In this document: positions 13,785 through 26,458 of the stretch, one piece after another
How the letters are laid out: every line of letters begins with the position of its first letter
How positions within the stretch are numbered: position 1 is the stretch's first letter
Translations under genes and position numbers: made by a program
NCBI GenBank assembly: GCA_022749755.1
Contig: CM040449.1
Coordinates: forward strand, 5,227,157-5,291,156
DNA length: 64,000 nucleotides
DNA from: Azadirachta indica
Taxonomy: Eukaryota; Streptophyta; Magnoliopsida; Sapindales; Meliaceae
Direction: 5' to 3'
The notes under the pieces: model-generated
What the model saw: the letters and a program-made list of their open reading frames with translations, nothing else
Told to the model about the DNA's origin: nothing
Databases searched by the model: none

Positions 13785-16603
13785 ATATGCTTGCTTTTTT
13801 CTGGGTTTAATTTCGTTGCAGTGATGCCTTCACTGTTTAATTAAGTTAATTACTTGAATTTCTCGATTTATGATTGTTACATGTGCTTCTGCACAAGGGC
13901 AGGCATTCTAGTCTTATATATATTTTTATCATTCCAATTTGAATTTCTTCTTAATAAATTATCTCTCTTTGCTGAGAATATATATTTCCCTCCCAGTAAA
14001 ATCATTTTGTCTTTAGGGAGGAATTGAAAAATTATGGTAAATTAATCTGGATAAAACAAATATCAGTTTTTTTTCCGACTACAAACATCTAATTATGAGG
14101 TAATAATATAATTTCTTGTTCTGATAAATTAGATACCTCTAATTTTCTAAAGGAATAAGTCATCATATATCTTGAAGAAGAAGAAATAATGAAATTCAAC
14201 TAAAAAACAAAACCATTACTTTTTTCTCTTTTACATAATATGATCAATTAAGCCTTGCCCCAAGACTTTTGTACTTCCTCTCCACAGTGAATTGCTTGTA
14301 TCTTGGTGTTGTGATGAATCTTAGATTAATGTGAATGATCTCCTTCTCAAACAGTGGCTTGGCCGCAGGAAATTGTCATCAAATGCCAATTATTAAACAG
14401 GCTCCCGGGAGATACAAAGATCATATATAGATGACAAGCTTTTTGGGAGCCGGTAAGAAATTGGTAATAAATTATTCAATGTTTATTATGAATTAATGCA
14501 TGTTTCACTTCACTTTAATCCTAGTTCTCTTTTTACTCTACTTCAAATTCATCAATATATTTATTTAAATAATATATAATAAATTAATGTATGGTCCATC
14601 CTGCCTCCAATTGCAAGGAATGGGGCTTAACTAATTAGAAGTAGGTACATCGATCCTCTCTCCCTCATAATAAAGAAATTACGTATACATTTTATAGGTA
14701 GGGTATAAAGTGATCATCAAAAGACATTGACCCAAAAATGAAGTAAAGAAAGTTAATTTTTTTTGATTGATTAAATAGAAAGGAATCTATTAATAGAACA
14801 TTAGAATAATGGAGCATTTGGTTTTCCATGCAAAAGCAAAGCTCTATTCCCCTATAAAAGACGTTAAAAAGCAGCTTCTTCATTCCGACGATGCTAATCT
14901 CTTCAACATGCATGGCCTATTGTTGCTTGTCACTTAAAAGAAAGCTCATTTTAACACACTTTGGAGATACATTAAAAGGAGAGAACAACAACAGATATCT
15001 TTCCCCTCGTTTTCTTTCTTTCCTTTCTTCCTTCTTTTAATTTCTTTCTTTCTTTTCCTTTCTCCTTCCCCTCTTTCTTAAAGGCATCCATTCAACTTCT
15101 ACGTTAAAAAAATGAAAACATATAAAAAAAATTAAAAAGGCCCTACTAAAAACGTGTGAAACTTTTATCATGTATAAAGGATCAATATATATATATATAT
15201 ATATAATAGATTGATCAATTAATATATATGGTATATTCTACTGATCCATGCACCAATAGCAAGAGACAGTCTACGTGATGATGGATCAAACTTTGATGTG
15301 ATTAGGAAAATACTTTAAATCTCTGTGAGATGGATGAGGCCATGTGATCTAAAACATAGGGCCAAATTAAGTTTTAGTACTATAACAGTAACAACTATGT
15401 ATGACCTAAACATGATTAGTTAAGGAAAAAAGTATTAGAACCGGAATGTCAAAAAAGAAACTAGACCATGGAATGGTGGTTTTGTATATATTATTTGGTT
15501 AGAAGAGGGGAACATAAAGGCTGTTGGATCACATGCACATCACATTCTTTTTCTTCTTCCTCTTCTCTTCTTTTTATACTGTGGCTGATGAACGTTAAAG
15601 AAAAGGTGTCTTAAAGAAAAAAAAATTAAAGAAAAAAGGTCCCACAATTCAAGGCTGCTGCTAATACTATCTCCTCAATCCAAGGGATTCCTTGTGATGA
15701 TCAAGTTAAATTGGGTCCCTCCATCATCTTCATCATCATTTCATGCATATATATCAAGACCCACCTCCTACGTCCATTACTAACAAAGCAAGTGCTTAAA
15801 GTGGCATTTTTTTCTGATGACAGCCAATAATTCATGATATAAAATTGCAATCTGATTCTGCTGCATGCCTTCATCGAAATTCGTCAAACAAAAACAAAAA
15901 TTATTGTAATTGATGATCGGATGGTGATCCATTCTGGGGAACTGCAGTTATCCTCCAAATCATTTGCAGTGTTGGGTCGATCCGGACTGTCCAGTTTCTC
16001 TGTTATTTATTATTTATATTCATTTTTATTTTTGAAATATATATACATATATATTGGATATAATGATGGAAATATTATTGCCACCTAATTATCCACTTAG
16101 AAAACCCTTTTGCCTGGTCAATCATGTCAAGCAAAAAGCTTGTAAGAAATAGATCATTCAATCAGCGCACATTTCTGACGGTCCATCAATGAAAATGATG
16201 TGCCTTCATTCACCACTATTTGATTTTCACACGCGCCACCTCTTAAACTTAAAGCAGCTAAGCTAGCTAGCAACAATCACTGTTCCCATTAATAATCCTA
16301 GCTAGCTAGGGTTAATTTGCATGAATAAACAGCTCCTTGTATTTCATTGTCTTTTAGTTGTTGGAAACAAATCAAAAAGATAATATAAACCCTAGAATAG
16401 AATAAGTTCAGATTTCAACAGAGATTGAGTTACGTTCTTCCTTCCTAGGACCACTGTTACCAAAAGTGAACCCGACAAGCAATAGAATTTCGGACAGTGC
16501 AGTTACGATAATTTGCCGTTCGACGAGTGAATGTGAAACAGACGTGGAGCATCCGCCGTGACTGAAAGCTACATATACATGAAAGAAAAAGAAATTAAAA
16601 AAG

Positions 16604-16604
16604 A

Positions 16605-16636
<32 letters not shown>
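16604..16636. repeat. ATT microsatellite
   Basis: Eleven ATT units in an AT-rich spacer. Confidence 0.9.
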
Positions 16637-16637
<1 letters not shown>

Positions 16638-18900
16638 GACTACTTTTAGAAACTTTTAATTAAAGAGGGACCGATTTTGAAATCTTAATATAAAAATGAT
16701 TAATATTGATCGTATCACAAATTAGCTCATGATTTTCTCAGTGATAATTGAGTAGTAATATCTTCAACAATTTGTTCATGAATGTTGAAGACACGGAAAT
16801 CTTACTCAGAATAATAAAATCTTAATTGCATGTATAATGATGACCTGGGGGTTATTAATTAATTAATGGATTAAGCAACTAGCACACTTACCTTTTCCTT
16901 TGCAAATTAAAGATATAAATTAACCAGAAAGCATTATAACTGAGCATCAGGTTGGCATGCAGAGATTGTAAATGCTTCTTTATACAACAAGTACATACTC
17001 AAAAAGACATTACGAAATTCAGCAGGTTAATCATATAATGTTTTTTTTTTTTTTTTTTTTTAACTTTATATCTGTGTTGTACCCACAAATTTCCTTTTTG
17101 TTTCCACGACCAATCTACTTCTTTCACAGTGTTACACTGTACTAGCTAGCATGACTCTTAATTCGTTAACGAAAATTAATTTGCCATCTGTTATTCAATA
17201 TACTTATACTGCTCGAGGACAGCAGGGTCAGCACATGGGGATTAAGGATTAGATATTTGAAAACGATAATCAAGCATCACGAATTCATTTATATATTTCT
17301 AGAGAAACGAGGTAGTTTTAATAAAGATATCTAGTCATAAAGACAAGCCCTCAAGCTATGCGATGCAAATATAGAATTCATTTACAGAGGGAATTTGGGG
17401 TCCCCTTACGACTGATCAACCAAGCCCCGTACTCGAGGTCGAGGCATAGCAGCAGCTGTGGGTATCAAAAGCTACACGTACTCAGTTCAAAATAGAATAA
17501 TATTAACTTTGACAGAGGGAGTAAGAAACACTGAACACATACATATTGGAGTCCCATAAAAATAATTCATGGATCGATGTACATAATCTCTAATGAAAAG
17601 AAAGGCAAAAGAGAGATACAAAGTGGAGGTAAGCCAATAGAGATAAAATATATACCCCACAAGAGAAAGCAGAAAAAGAAAGGAGAGAAAATCAGCTTTA
17701 TAGGGAATAAGGTGGGTTTTAGATGATTGAACTAGAGTAAAGTTACTCTCCCTATTAATTAAAATTTTGAATTTTAATTGTAATGTACTTAATAATTCTA
17801 AATTAAAGGGTTTTGGATGATTCCTTTATTAAGAATTTTTTTTTTTAAAAAAAAAAAAGAAGAAGAAAAGAAAAAGAGATGGATGGTACAAATAAAAAGA
17901 AAAGTAGAGGGACATGAAAGGACTGAGATCGGCTGGGGTTTGCGGTGGAAGTGGAAGTGGAGGTGGAATAATGAATAAAAACAACAATAATAATACATGG
18001 CAGATAGTTATAATCATGTAAGAAGCATATTCACTTTCCTCTTTGTCATCACTTTCTAAGGCATGATTAGAAAAAAGTTTATATCATCAATCTTCAAAGA
18101 AAAAGCATTCTCTCTATCTTCCCTTCCTTCCTTCTCCCTCCATCACTATACCACCGAAACCAATCAACTTGCTTTACAAGTCTTCTTCCATATTCCTAGT
18201 TACTATAAAATTATTATTATATTACAATAATACTTTGATAGTCACGCTATAATAATATTGTAGCATGCATCATCAGCTTGGCTCTAGGCTCAAGCTCAAT
18301 TTGCAGAAAAGCTCATCAGGATGCACGCAGCTAGCTAGCTAGCTAGCTAGGAGTGAGTGACAATGGTTGTTCAACAACCAAACTTGTTCATAAAAATTTT
18401 TCCTAATAATAATATATCCCGGTGTTCTAGTCTAGATTTTATCATTAACTAAATAATTGGTAAGCTTCGATTTAATATCAATAAGTTTTAAACAGTGGTA
18501 TGAAGTACAAACTCCTTTTTCCTAGTTACAGCGATCAAGCTCTCACAGGCTAAAGTGAACAATTTGACTGCGAAAATTATGGCTAATTGATGAGATTCGC
18601 CTACCAGTCTCTTCTCCGAGTGATTTACCCTTTTCACCGAAAATAATTTTGTCACTATATATGTTCATGGAAAAGAAAGCTTGAATACTTGAAATTCATA
18701 CCACCACAAACGCGGGGTATACCTCAACAATTGAAGCTCACACACATACATATTTTCAGGATAATTTTACTTTAATCACTTACAGTTCGTTCTGACTAAC
18801 TTCGGCCTATTTTTTTTAACTAAATATCAATACTTTTTGGTCTTCCTTCCACGCATTGCAAACGGAATAAAAAGAAATAAATAAATAAATAAATAAATCT

Positions 18901-19540
18901 AAACTGGTGTTTAACACCAATTACCCACTGGGCTATGATTTTTCAAAGCGAAAAAATACAAAAAGAAAGAAAGCAAAAACAAAATTGGTGTCTAACACCC
19001 ACAACCCAGTGGGTTTCTGGGTCGAGCCCAGTGGGCTTTCAAGTTGCCAAAACGGAGCCCCATTTAATTCGGTTCACTCGGCGTGTTTCTGTTTTCCCAG
19101 CCGAAAAAACACAACTCAACCACCGCCACCTACACAGACCGACTTGTTTTACACAAATAGGCGTAAGCTGTATGTAAGCGAGGTCAGCTTGCATAACGTG
19201 GAAATTCCTGGATGTTACATTACATCAGATACTGTTCAAATCGATGCGTTCCCAGCTCAGTCGAACATAGAGAAAAGGGTCCTCGACACGTTATTATTGA
19301 ATCTCGTGAAGCGTCATCCATTATAAATACATCGTTATCGCTTCAAGTGTACGTGTTGAAAGTACGCAGCCAGTTCACCAAACTCCAACAACACAAACGC
19401 TTCGAGGATCTACGGCAATTCATTTCATTTGTGGCTCTCTCCTTCGTCTCCCCTTTTCATTTAATCCGTCAGCCACAATCAATGTTTCAAAGATCTCCAC
19501 ACTGGAAGAGATCTGGACAATGAAAACACTTCCAAGTCAA
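18901..19540 (+). other. Promoter-like block with repeated TGGGC palindromes and a TATA box
   Basis: GC-richer than its surroundings. It contains near-palindromes GGTGTTTAACACC (about 18906) and GGTGTCTAACACC (about 18987), and three related blocks CCCACTGGGC, CCCAGTGGGT and GCCCAGTGGGC (about 18924-19036). These resemble site II (TGGGCY) elements. TATAAATA lies at about 19323 on the plus strand. Overlapping ORFs of 139 aa (18907-19326) and 103 aa (19212-19523) have no recognisable domain. It may be the start of a plus-strand noncoding transcript running towards the 3' end of the RING gene, or a decayed gene. Confidence 0.3.
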
Positions 19541-20133
19541 ATTATTCCAAAATAAAACTTCCAAATAAAAAATCCAAAGTAGTTATAAAAGAGGGTATAT
19601 TATTACAATGTCATTCAATTTTCTTTTTCCCACAATACAGATGGAATTAGATAATGCAAATCATAACATAATTGTTCCATATTTCCACCCATTTTTTTTT
19701 TTTTTCCCAATGTTGATCCAGCACTGACCAACATTCTCATACCATGTTTTCGGCATTCAATCAAAAAAACCTACAAGACCTCATATATGAACAAAAACCT
19801 TGCAATGCATTAAACCTACTGATAACCACTGACTAAGGCAACCTAATGAACTACAATGACTGCAGGTAACAGAGAAGCCTAAAATTTCCACAAGCCGTTA
19901 AACCCAACATACAGCAATAGGAACACACAATTTCTGCCTGTCAATTGAGGAGAATAATTAGAAAAAAAGGTGCAGAATCCTTAACATGCAAGTAAGTCTT
20001 GAGAAAACAGTTAAAATACATAAGTAACAATTAAGACTGACAAACAGATGACAAGCAATTATCAAAATAACCAGAAAAATGACAATATATCATTAGCATA
20101 ATATTACATCTACAAGCTTTCACATATATCCCA

Positions 20134-22996
20134 TTACAAATAGACCTCCACGCCAATAAACTTGAATGACTGACACAGGGGACAAAAACTAAGATTACTT
20201 TCACAATCTTTACACAGACAGAGATGCTTACAAGGTAACAAAAGCATGCATACTTCCCTGACTCTACAAACCTTACAAGTCATCAACTTTTTCATATCAT
20301 TCTTTTCTTTGCAGAGAATATGGAAATCGATGGCACGACCGTTGCAGCACGAAGCAGTGTCATCAACCTCGCTATCACCGCATCCCTCTTTACTGTCTCT
20401 ACTTTGAGCATATAGCTGCTGAAGATTAACCTTGAGAGCACTGATCATATTTTCATTGTATCTGGCCCGCTGTTGCCAAGCACCCGCTTCCACAGTCAAT
20501 TGCTCCATTTGTTCTTCAAGCTCTAAATTCCTCTTGTTAATTTTCTCAACCTCGGCTTCTTTTTCACGAAGTTTCTTGAGAACTTTCTCTTCCACAAGTG
20601 AGATGGTTTGAAGTTGGTTAGCCTGAACCTTCTCTTGAATGGCTTGCTGCAATTGGTCACCCTTCATATTCATGGAGCATTAAGAATAAGAACAATGAAA
20701 TTATAAAAATGCATCTTAACTAAATCATGCGATGACAATGACCAAAAAAAATAAAAGATAACAATCCCAAAAAGACAACAATCTGAGATATCACAATTTA
20801 AGACATGTTGACAATGATTTTACTCCTCCATATTTTCTTGTACAATTTACATTTATGAAACAAGAAAACAAATGTACAAGAGGCTACAAAATGCAGTAAG
20901 CAAGCCTAGCTATCAAACAGACAAGATAATCCTGAAGTTGATTTTTGAATAAAGCAAAAGGCTTAAAACAGCAACATCTATAATCTATAACTTAGAGAGA
21001 GAAAAAACCATATTTGTTTCTATAATTAATCTTAAACCATTTAAACTCAAGAAGAAGCAAAGCAAACACCCACAGATCTCAAACCACTGAAAAATAGAAA
21101 GATATGATCTACCAAGACGGGATTCATTTCAATGCATTACACTTGGGGGATAACTGATTGCTTAGACTAAGGGCCCAATGAAGGAAACTTCCTCAGCCAC
21201 AGAGGAGAAGTTCAAGCTGGAATTAAATTCCCCCAGTGAGGAATAACAAATGTGAACTCTTCCCTCAAACATCAGGATCTTGATCTTACAATCTCTAACA
21301 GCATACAAGCAAAGTCCAACTACCTAATTTCATAACAGTGTCTTATCTAAGGGTACATACAGATTTGCTCTACCAAGCCATAGCATGTACTTAGACAACC
21401 ATTTAATAGCATTATCAATCAACAAAAATCCTACTAAAAGCATTCTGCATTTCGTAATTCTGTAATGGCTGCAATATCTGGCGAATTTCATTAAGTGAAG
21501 CCTTCATTCTATAAGTTTACTAAAGTTCATTATTTTCTATGCCATCATTTAGAGAAATGCAGAAAATAAAGTTCTTTTAAGGAATAAAAGAAGCTAAAAG
21601 GCATCATTAGGTAAAACATAAGACAAATCAGTCACCATGAGCCATGCAAAAGCCTTTTACCCTGCATTACATTTGGTCAACTTAAAACTAGAACAAGAGC
21701 TATACTTACAAGTAAACACAAGTATATATCAGATAATAGTAAATTAATAAATTTGAGAACTGCGTTGTACAGAATGTCTAAGAAACTAGATCAAGGACTA
21801 ATCATAAGTAATCATAACAACTATGACAGAAACAACACATGTCAACATAATAACATAAATATAGGCACACATTTAATAATGAGCACACCCAGTATTATTT
21901 CCAATTCCATAAACCAAGCTAGAAATGTAGATGTTTCGAACAAAATCAAATAACGCAACAATTACTTCCTAACAAACATGGAAACCAATAACTAACAGAA
22001 TCTTCACCTGACGTTTGAGGAATCTATCAATCTCAGCATCCTGGTGCTGCAGTTCACTATCAATGTCATCACTGATGAATGATATCAAAGCCGAGTCTGC
22101 AGAAGAAGCAAGTCGTGTATTGTCAAGTGACAAACCTAATCCTGTTGACACCGGTTGTTGCTGGAAGAAATCAACTGATGATATCTGTGAATTGTTCTCC
22201 AAAAAATCTTGTTCCTTCAATCTTTTCCTCTTAGGTTCTAAACCATGGTTCCATTGCAAATCTACTCCCCCGTCACTCCCATCAGTTGCATTCACTGGAC
22301 CAGGCACAAGCCCAACAACATGAACTACACAACAGCATATATTCCCAAATTTTAGTCAGATTAAAGGAATGAAAAAACGGAGTAAGAACGATAACTCCAA
22401 AGAAAAACGCTATATCTGTTTATGCTATGAACATGATGGAAACAAATGAATGAGATAAATTCTTCTAAGACCAAATATTCCACTAAATTACATTTCTTAT
22501 TTGTTCTATACTTGACTACATCAAATTGAAAATTGAGCTTAATCTAGCTAAACAAAGTACAAAACCCAGCAAAGTTGCTCTCTTTTTTCAGTGTGAATTA
22601 TTGGTAAACAAAAGAAATCGATTTTATACGGTGAAACCGAAAAAAGCCTTTTGTTATCTTCATTTTCACTTAGATTATCAGCAATTAGAGAGAGCACGGA
22701 GAAGGATGAGAAATGTTACAAGGAGGAATGTAAGGAGGATGCTGAGACTGGTCTTGTAAATTGCTAGCTGCGTTGTAATAAGCTACAGCTGGAGAAATCT
22801 GACCCTCTACTGCGTATAAGTTCCTGAAAATGATACAAGAAATAAAAGAATTAATCGAAATGATACATATTATTAGGGCTTGGCAGGGAAAAGAAATTCA
22901 ACTTTGAAGCTGTAATTACCTGAAGTTCTTGGACTGTTGCTGCTGTTGTTGTGGCTGCTGGTAGTGTTGCTGGAAATGGTGTGGAGGCAGGGCCAT
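20134..22996 (-). CDS. BOI-related RING-type E3 ubiquitin ligase
   Basis: Four exons: 22996-22920, 22823-22720, 22324-22008, 20661-20134 (1,026 nt, 341 aa), all GT-AG and in frame. The N-terminus is Gln/His-rich (MALPPHHFQQHYQQ). A coiled-coil segment rich in Glu/Lys/Gln follows the DAEIDRFLKRQ stretch. The C-terminal RING has ligands C295-x2-C298-x11-C310-x-H312-x3-C316-x2-C319-x6-C326-x2-C329, the BOI/BRG (SBP1-type) pattern, and ends in GVEVYL. Known members ubiquitinate nuclear targets, bind DELLA proteins, and restrain cell death and gibberellin responses. The exact orthologue (BOI, BRG1-3) is not decided. The last intron is about 1.35 kb. Its acceptor, AATATGAAG|G, has an A-rich rather than pyrimidine-rich end. 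The ORF that seems to open at 20673 starts inside this intron and is not the start. Confidence 0.93.
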
Positions 22997-24077
22997 GTTC
23001 AGAAACTAGCATAGTGAGAGAAGAACAAGGAAGACGACGAGTTCCGTCATTTAAGAGACTGGTGGCGAGGTGGCTTATGGCTCAGATTCTTTCTATTTCC
23101 ATTTTGTTCTCGAAATGTTTCATAAATGCAATGATGACCAAGAAATTTCATTATCTTGTCCAAAAGGCCCTCCCAAACTACCGTTAACCGGCTCTTCTTG
23201 GACCGGGCCTCGATGTTGAGGCTTAAGCCCATGGCTTGCCCGGCCCATCGGTTGACATCATCTACATCTATATAGCTGCAAATAATAAGTCATAATTAAA
23301 TTTGACCAGCCGGGGCTTGGTCTAGAGAGTTCTCTTCGACTCCGTACAGAAATTGACCAAAACCCACCACAAACGCAAAAAGTGGTATCAGTGTATCAGT
23401 AGATTGCGATGTTCCTGTTGTCATAGAACAGGTGTTTTAGCGTAGCTGGAATTTTTGAAAAATAAAAAATTGGGACGAAATCTTGTTTACATTCATCAAG
23501 TCTACTCCTTTGAAAATCAGCAAAATATATATGACCACCAATAATAGTCTTCGTGGCCGGGCACTATCTAGTAAAGGAAAGGATAATGGCGTTTTCCTTA
23601 TGCATGCTACAGTGTATTTTCAACCATTTTATGCGTTCACATTGGAAATTATAGTGGGAGCATGAACACGTGAGCACATGGGACACCCCAGCCAGATAAG
23701 TTTAATATTCAATATAAGACATTCACCTTAGTTGTTAAGACAAAATTAAGTCTTTGTTCTTCCTGGTCGCCCCGATATCATCATCTTAAGACCTCTGTCT
23801 AAAACTTCAGACAAAATAATCCTGCATTTTTACTTATGAAAAAAAACGTAGTTAATATAGCTTATTGCATGTGGTACTTCAATAAACTGTAAATTCGCAC
23901 AACAACATCTGAAACAATTGAACTATTAGTGAATAAATGAAATTTGAAAGACACACCACAGGGCGGAGGCAGCGTTCATTAAGGCAGGGAAGGGGGAGTG
24001 AGGTGATGTCATATGCTGTACTCGGCAATTAACTTCAATTTTTACGTGATTTCTTGTCTGCAATCACCCCATCTCAT
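22997..24077. other. Intergenic spacer between RING and RALF genes
   Basis: Shared upstream region of a divergent pair (RING gene minus, RALF gene plus), about 1.2 kb. No coding gene is seen. ORFs at 22951-23187 and 23483-23665 have no recognisable domain. Confidence 0.6.
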
Positions 24078-24086
24078 TATTTATAA
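24078..24086 (+). promoter_or_regulatory. TATA box of RALF gene
   Basis: TATTTATAA lies about 100 bp upstream of the RALF start codon. A transcription start about 30 bp further on would leave a leader of roughly 70 nt. Confidence 0.55.
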
Positions 24087-24179
24087 CCCATCTGATCTCC
24101 CACATGCATTTTCTAGTTCTCTACTAAAGTTCATTATTTTTCTCTCTTTTGGCCAAGCCGATCCAAAGCATTCACATCA

Positions 24180-24548
24180 ATGGCATTCTTAGCTCTAAAG
24201 CTGCTGCTTCTCATCTTCATGATTCTCTTTGCCACTGCGAAAGCTCAGTTTGATCAATCAAGCTTCCACCTTATGACCACTGAAGCACTTGAATGGCCAT
24301 GGACAATGTCTGCGTACGATAATGAGTTGGGTGGAGATGAAGACCTAGAAGATTGTGGAGTTGCTAGGAGATCTCTGTACAGGAAAGCAAAGCACTATTA
24401 CATATCCTATGGAGCTCTTTCCGCAAACAGGATTCCTTGTCCACCTCGTTCGGGGAGATCCTATTATACCCACAATTGTCACAGAGCAAACGGAGCAGTT
24501 AATCCCTACAGCAGAGGTTGTTCCAGAATCACCCGTTGCAGAAGATAG
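24180..24548 (+). CDS. Rapid alkalinization factor (RALF) precursor
   Basis: Single-exon gene of 122 aa. Residues 1-22 form a hydrophobic signal peptide ending ATAKA. An acidic propeptide follows, with RRSL at 63-66, the RRxL cleavage site of the subtilase S1P. The mature peptide has YISYGAL (from residue 74), needed for FERONIA-type receptor binding, and four conserved cysteines (87, 100, 114, 120) that form two disulfides. It ends RGCSRITRCRR. Known RALFs are secreted, raise apoplastic pH and signal through CrRLK1L receptors with LLG co-receptors; some also bind LRX wall proteins. The mature core resembles the RALF4/19 branch, but subgroup assignment is uncertain. An extra cysteine (59) sits in the propeptide. 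The gene is intact. Confidence 0.95.
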   Translation: MAFLALKLLLLIFMILFATAKAQFDQSSFHLMTTEALEWPWTMSAYDNELGGDEDLEDCGVARRSLYRKAKHYYISYGALSANRIPCPPRSGRSYYTHNCHRANGAVNPYSRGCSRITRCRR

Positions 24549-26458
24549 ATTTGCTCTTCAAGTTTTGAGCACCTATATTAATGTTTAATGTCTTCAATTT
24601 TCTTTTTAGCATTCATTTGTTAGTTGCAGAAGCTTATTATCATTTGGGTTCATTGATGATTTGTTGTTTTGTCAATGTCCAAAAACAAAAGACCTGCTAT
24701 TTTGCTGGACTTGAGATCTCACAGTCACAGATGACAGATCTAGTTGGATTTCAAGCGGAAGTATGAACTGAACGTTAAGTGGTGTTACTGTGGCTTGCAG
24801 CCTCTATACTATTGTGAAAGTTAAACATCAAATGTAAGAAATGCTTCTAATGAAAGTATTGTATAATGTCTGCGTACTGTTTTTGTGTTTATAGCTTTAG
24901 CTTAAATCTTGAAATTGCTGTATAATATATAATGTCACATTATTCCTTGCTTACAGCATACATTGTCGTTCATACCCAATATAAGATGAAGATCAGCATG
25001 ATATGATAGCCATTTTTAGCTATGCTTGGCAGAAACTAATATTTAAGATAACGAGTCTGAAGAAGGAATTATCATGTATCAACCTATTAACCAAAAGGTA
25101 ATAAAATAACATAATCCTTTCAGCAAGCAAGCCCTAAAAGTTCTTCCCACTGTTCAAAATTTGCTTATACTCCAAGAAAGTAATGTTTGACCATAACAGT
25201 CCCAACTCATCTGAATTTGGACAGTCACCATTATTTCACTTTGTAAAATCTATCTACATGTGGTGGTTTTTGAACAAAATATGATTGTATTTGCATATTC
25301 CGCTTGGTAAACAGGAGTTTGATAGTTGTGTTAGTCTCCAAAACCAGGCTAAATTGCACTGCAAATGTTTCAAATTTAAGGGGATTTTCAATGTTAATAA
25401 ATTAAGAGTTTCTTAAAAAAATAGTGTTGAGCTTAGGAAAAGATGAAGTTATTTTTCTTGTTGACAGGCAATTTCTCATCAAGCAATCACATGCAAATTA
25501 AGCATGTGATTTGTGTATCATGCCCATCTGAAAAGGCTCTTTATTCGAGCCTTCAAAGCAAAGAGTCACTAGGATTGGGTGTTTGTAGCTTACTTGATTA
25601 ACTTCTTCCATATTCTTGAGACATAAATGTAATTAAGAAGAAAAATTTGGTTACTTATAGATTTCGTTAATTGACCGTTGGTTTCATTTTATTTCTTAAC
25701 TGTTGAATAATATTAAGCTGTGTGTGTAAAGCATAAGCGCAGGCAGAGTTAGAGGTGAGTTAACAAAAATAAGACAGACATTAATATGCTTGACTACGAT
25801 TCAAATTTTGTCAAATAATAATTAAAATCAAAGAGGAAGATCATAGACGGGCCCTGTTGCGAGCTTTTTACCACATTTCCATTAAATACAGGCAGTGGAG
25901 TTAAACCGTTAGCTACAGCACTAATCAACAAAGTTAGGATAAGTTTTCTCAAGTATTTTTATTGCTCAAAGTTTTTCCTTCATGACATACTGAGAACACA
26001 AGAAATTTGCCGACTAACAGGCAAGTTAGACTGCATCAAACACAATCCTTATCAACCGAGCCGTTGAAAATATTGGGGATACGAATCTTAATATTCATTA
26101 TAGTTACCACTATAATTAACAAATAATGTGACAACATTACATTCTCAGCAAGAAATAAATAAATAAATTGATTCTTACTTTTACATCAGAAATGAATAAA
26201 GAAAAGGAAGATCATCACACTCACAAGTCATGATCTAAACGCAACGTATTTTTTTCCAATCTCCGGGCAACTCTGGGCAGCCAAAAAGTCAAACCGCGTA
26301 TATTCTCCCTTGCCCAAACAACTCAAAAGCTGCCTTGCTGAGCTGTAACTCATCTCCATTTGCTTCTCTTCAACAAAAAAAAGAACCAGAAATAACAATT
26401 CCACAGAAAGTCTCTTCAATGTGCCTATTTTTTTTTTTCAATTGTCGTTGCTCCGTAA
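24549..26458. other. Intergenic spacer between RALF and LEA_2 genes
   Basis: Convergent 3' ends of the RALF (+) and LEA_2 (-) genes. AT-rich; only ORFs shorter than 80 codons without recognisable domains (24581-24766, 26228-26419). Confidence 0.6.

Larger units (their letters stand above)
9215..18900. other. Long gene-free region upstream of HSFB4-like gene
   Basis: About 9.7 kb without a supported coding gene, and about 11 kb when 18901-20133 is added. It is AT-rich and dense in microsatellites: GA (9961-9983), TTC (10255-10288), CTAG/CTGG (10442-10508), TA runs (12025-12048, 12491-12510, 13755-13772, 15185-15205), ATT (16604-16636), T21 (17041-17061), CTAG (18329-18350), AAAT (18875-18899). 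Short ORFs are low-complexity and have no recognisable domain. I looked for mature sequences of the common conserved plant miRNA families and found none. It may carry distal HSFB4 regulatory DNA, which is a guess. Confidence 0.6.

Noticed and set aside
14370..14445. Hairpin TTGTCATC / GATGACAA as a miRNA precursor
   Set aside because: Only 8 bp of stem, with a large loop.
18907..19326. 139-codon ORF as a gene
   Set aside because: No recognisable domain, low-complexity start, overlap with another ORF and with promoter-like repeats.
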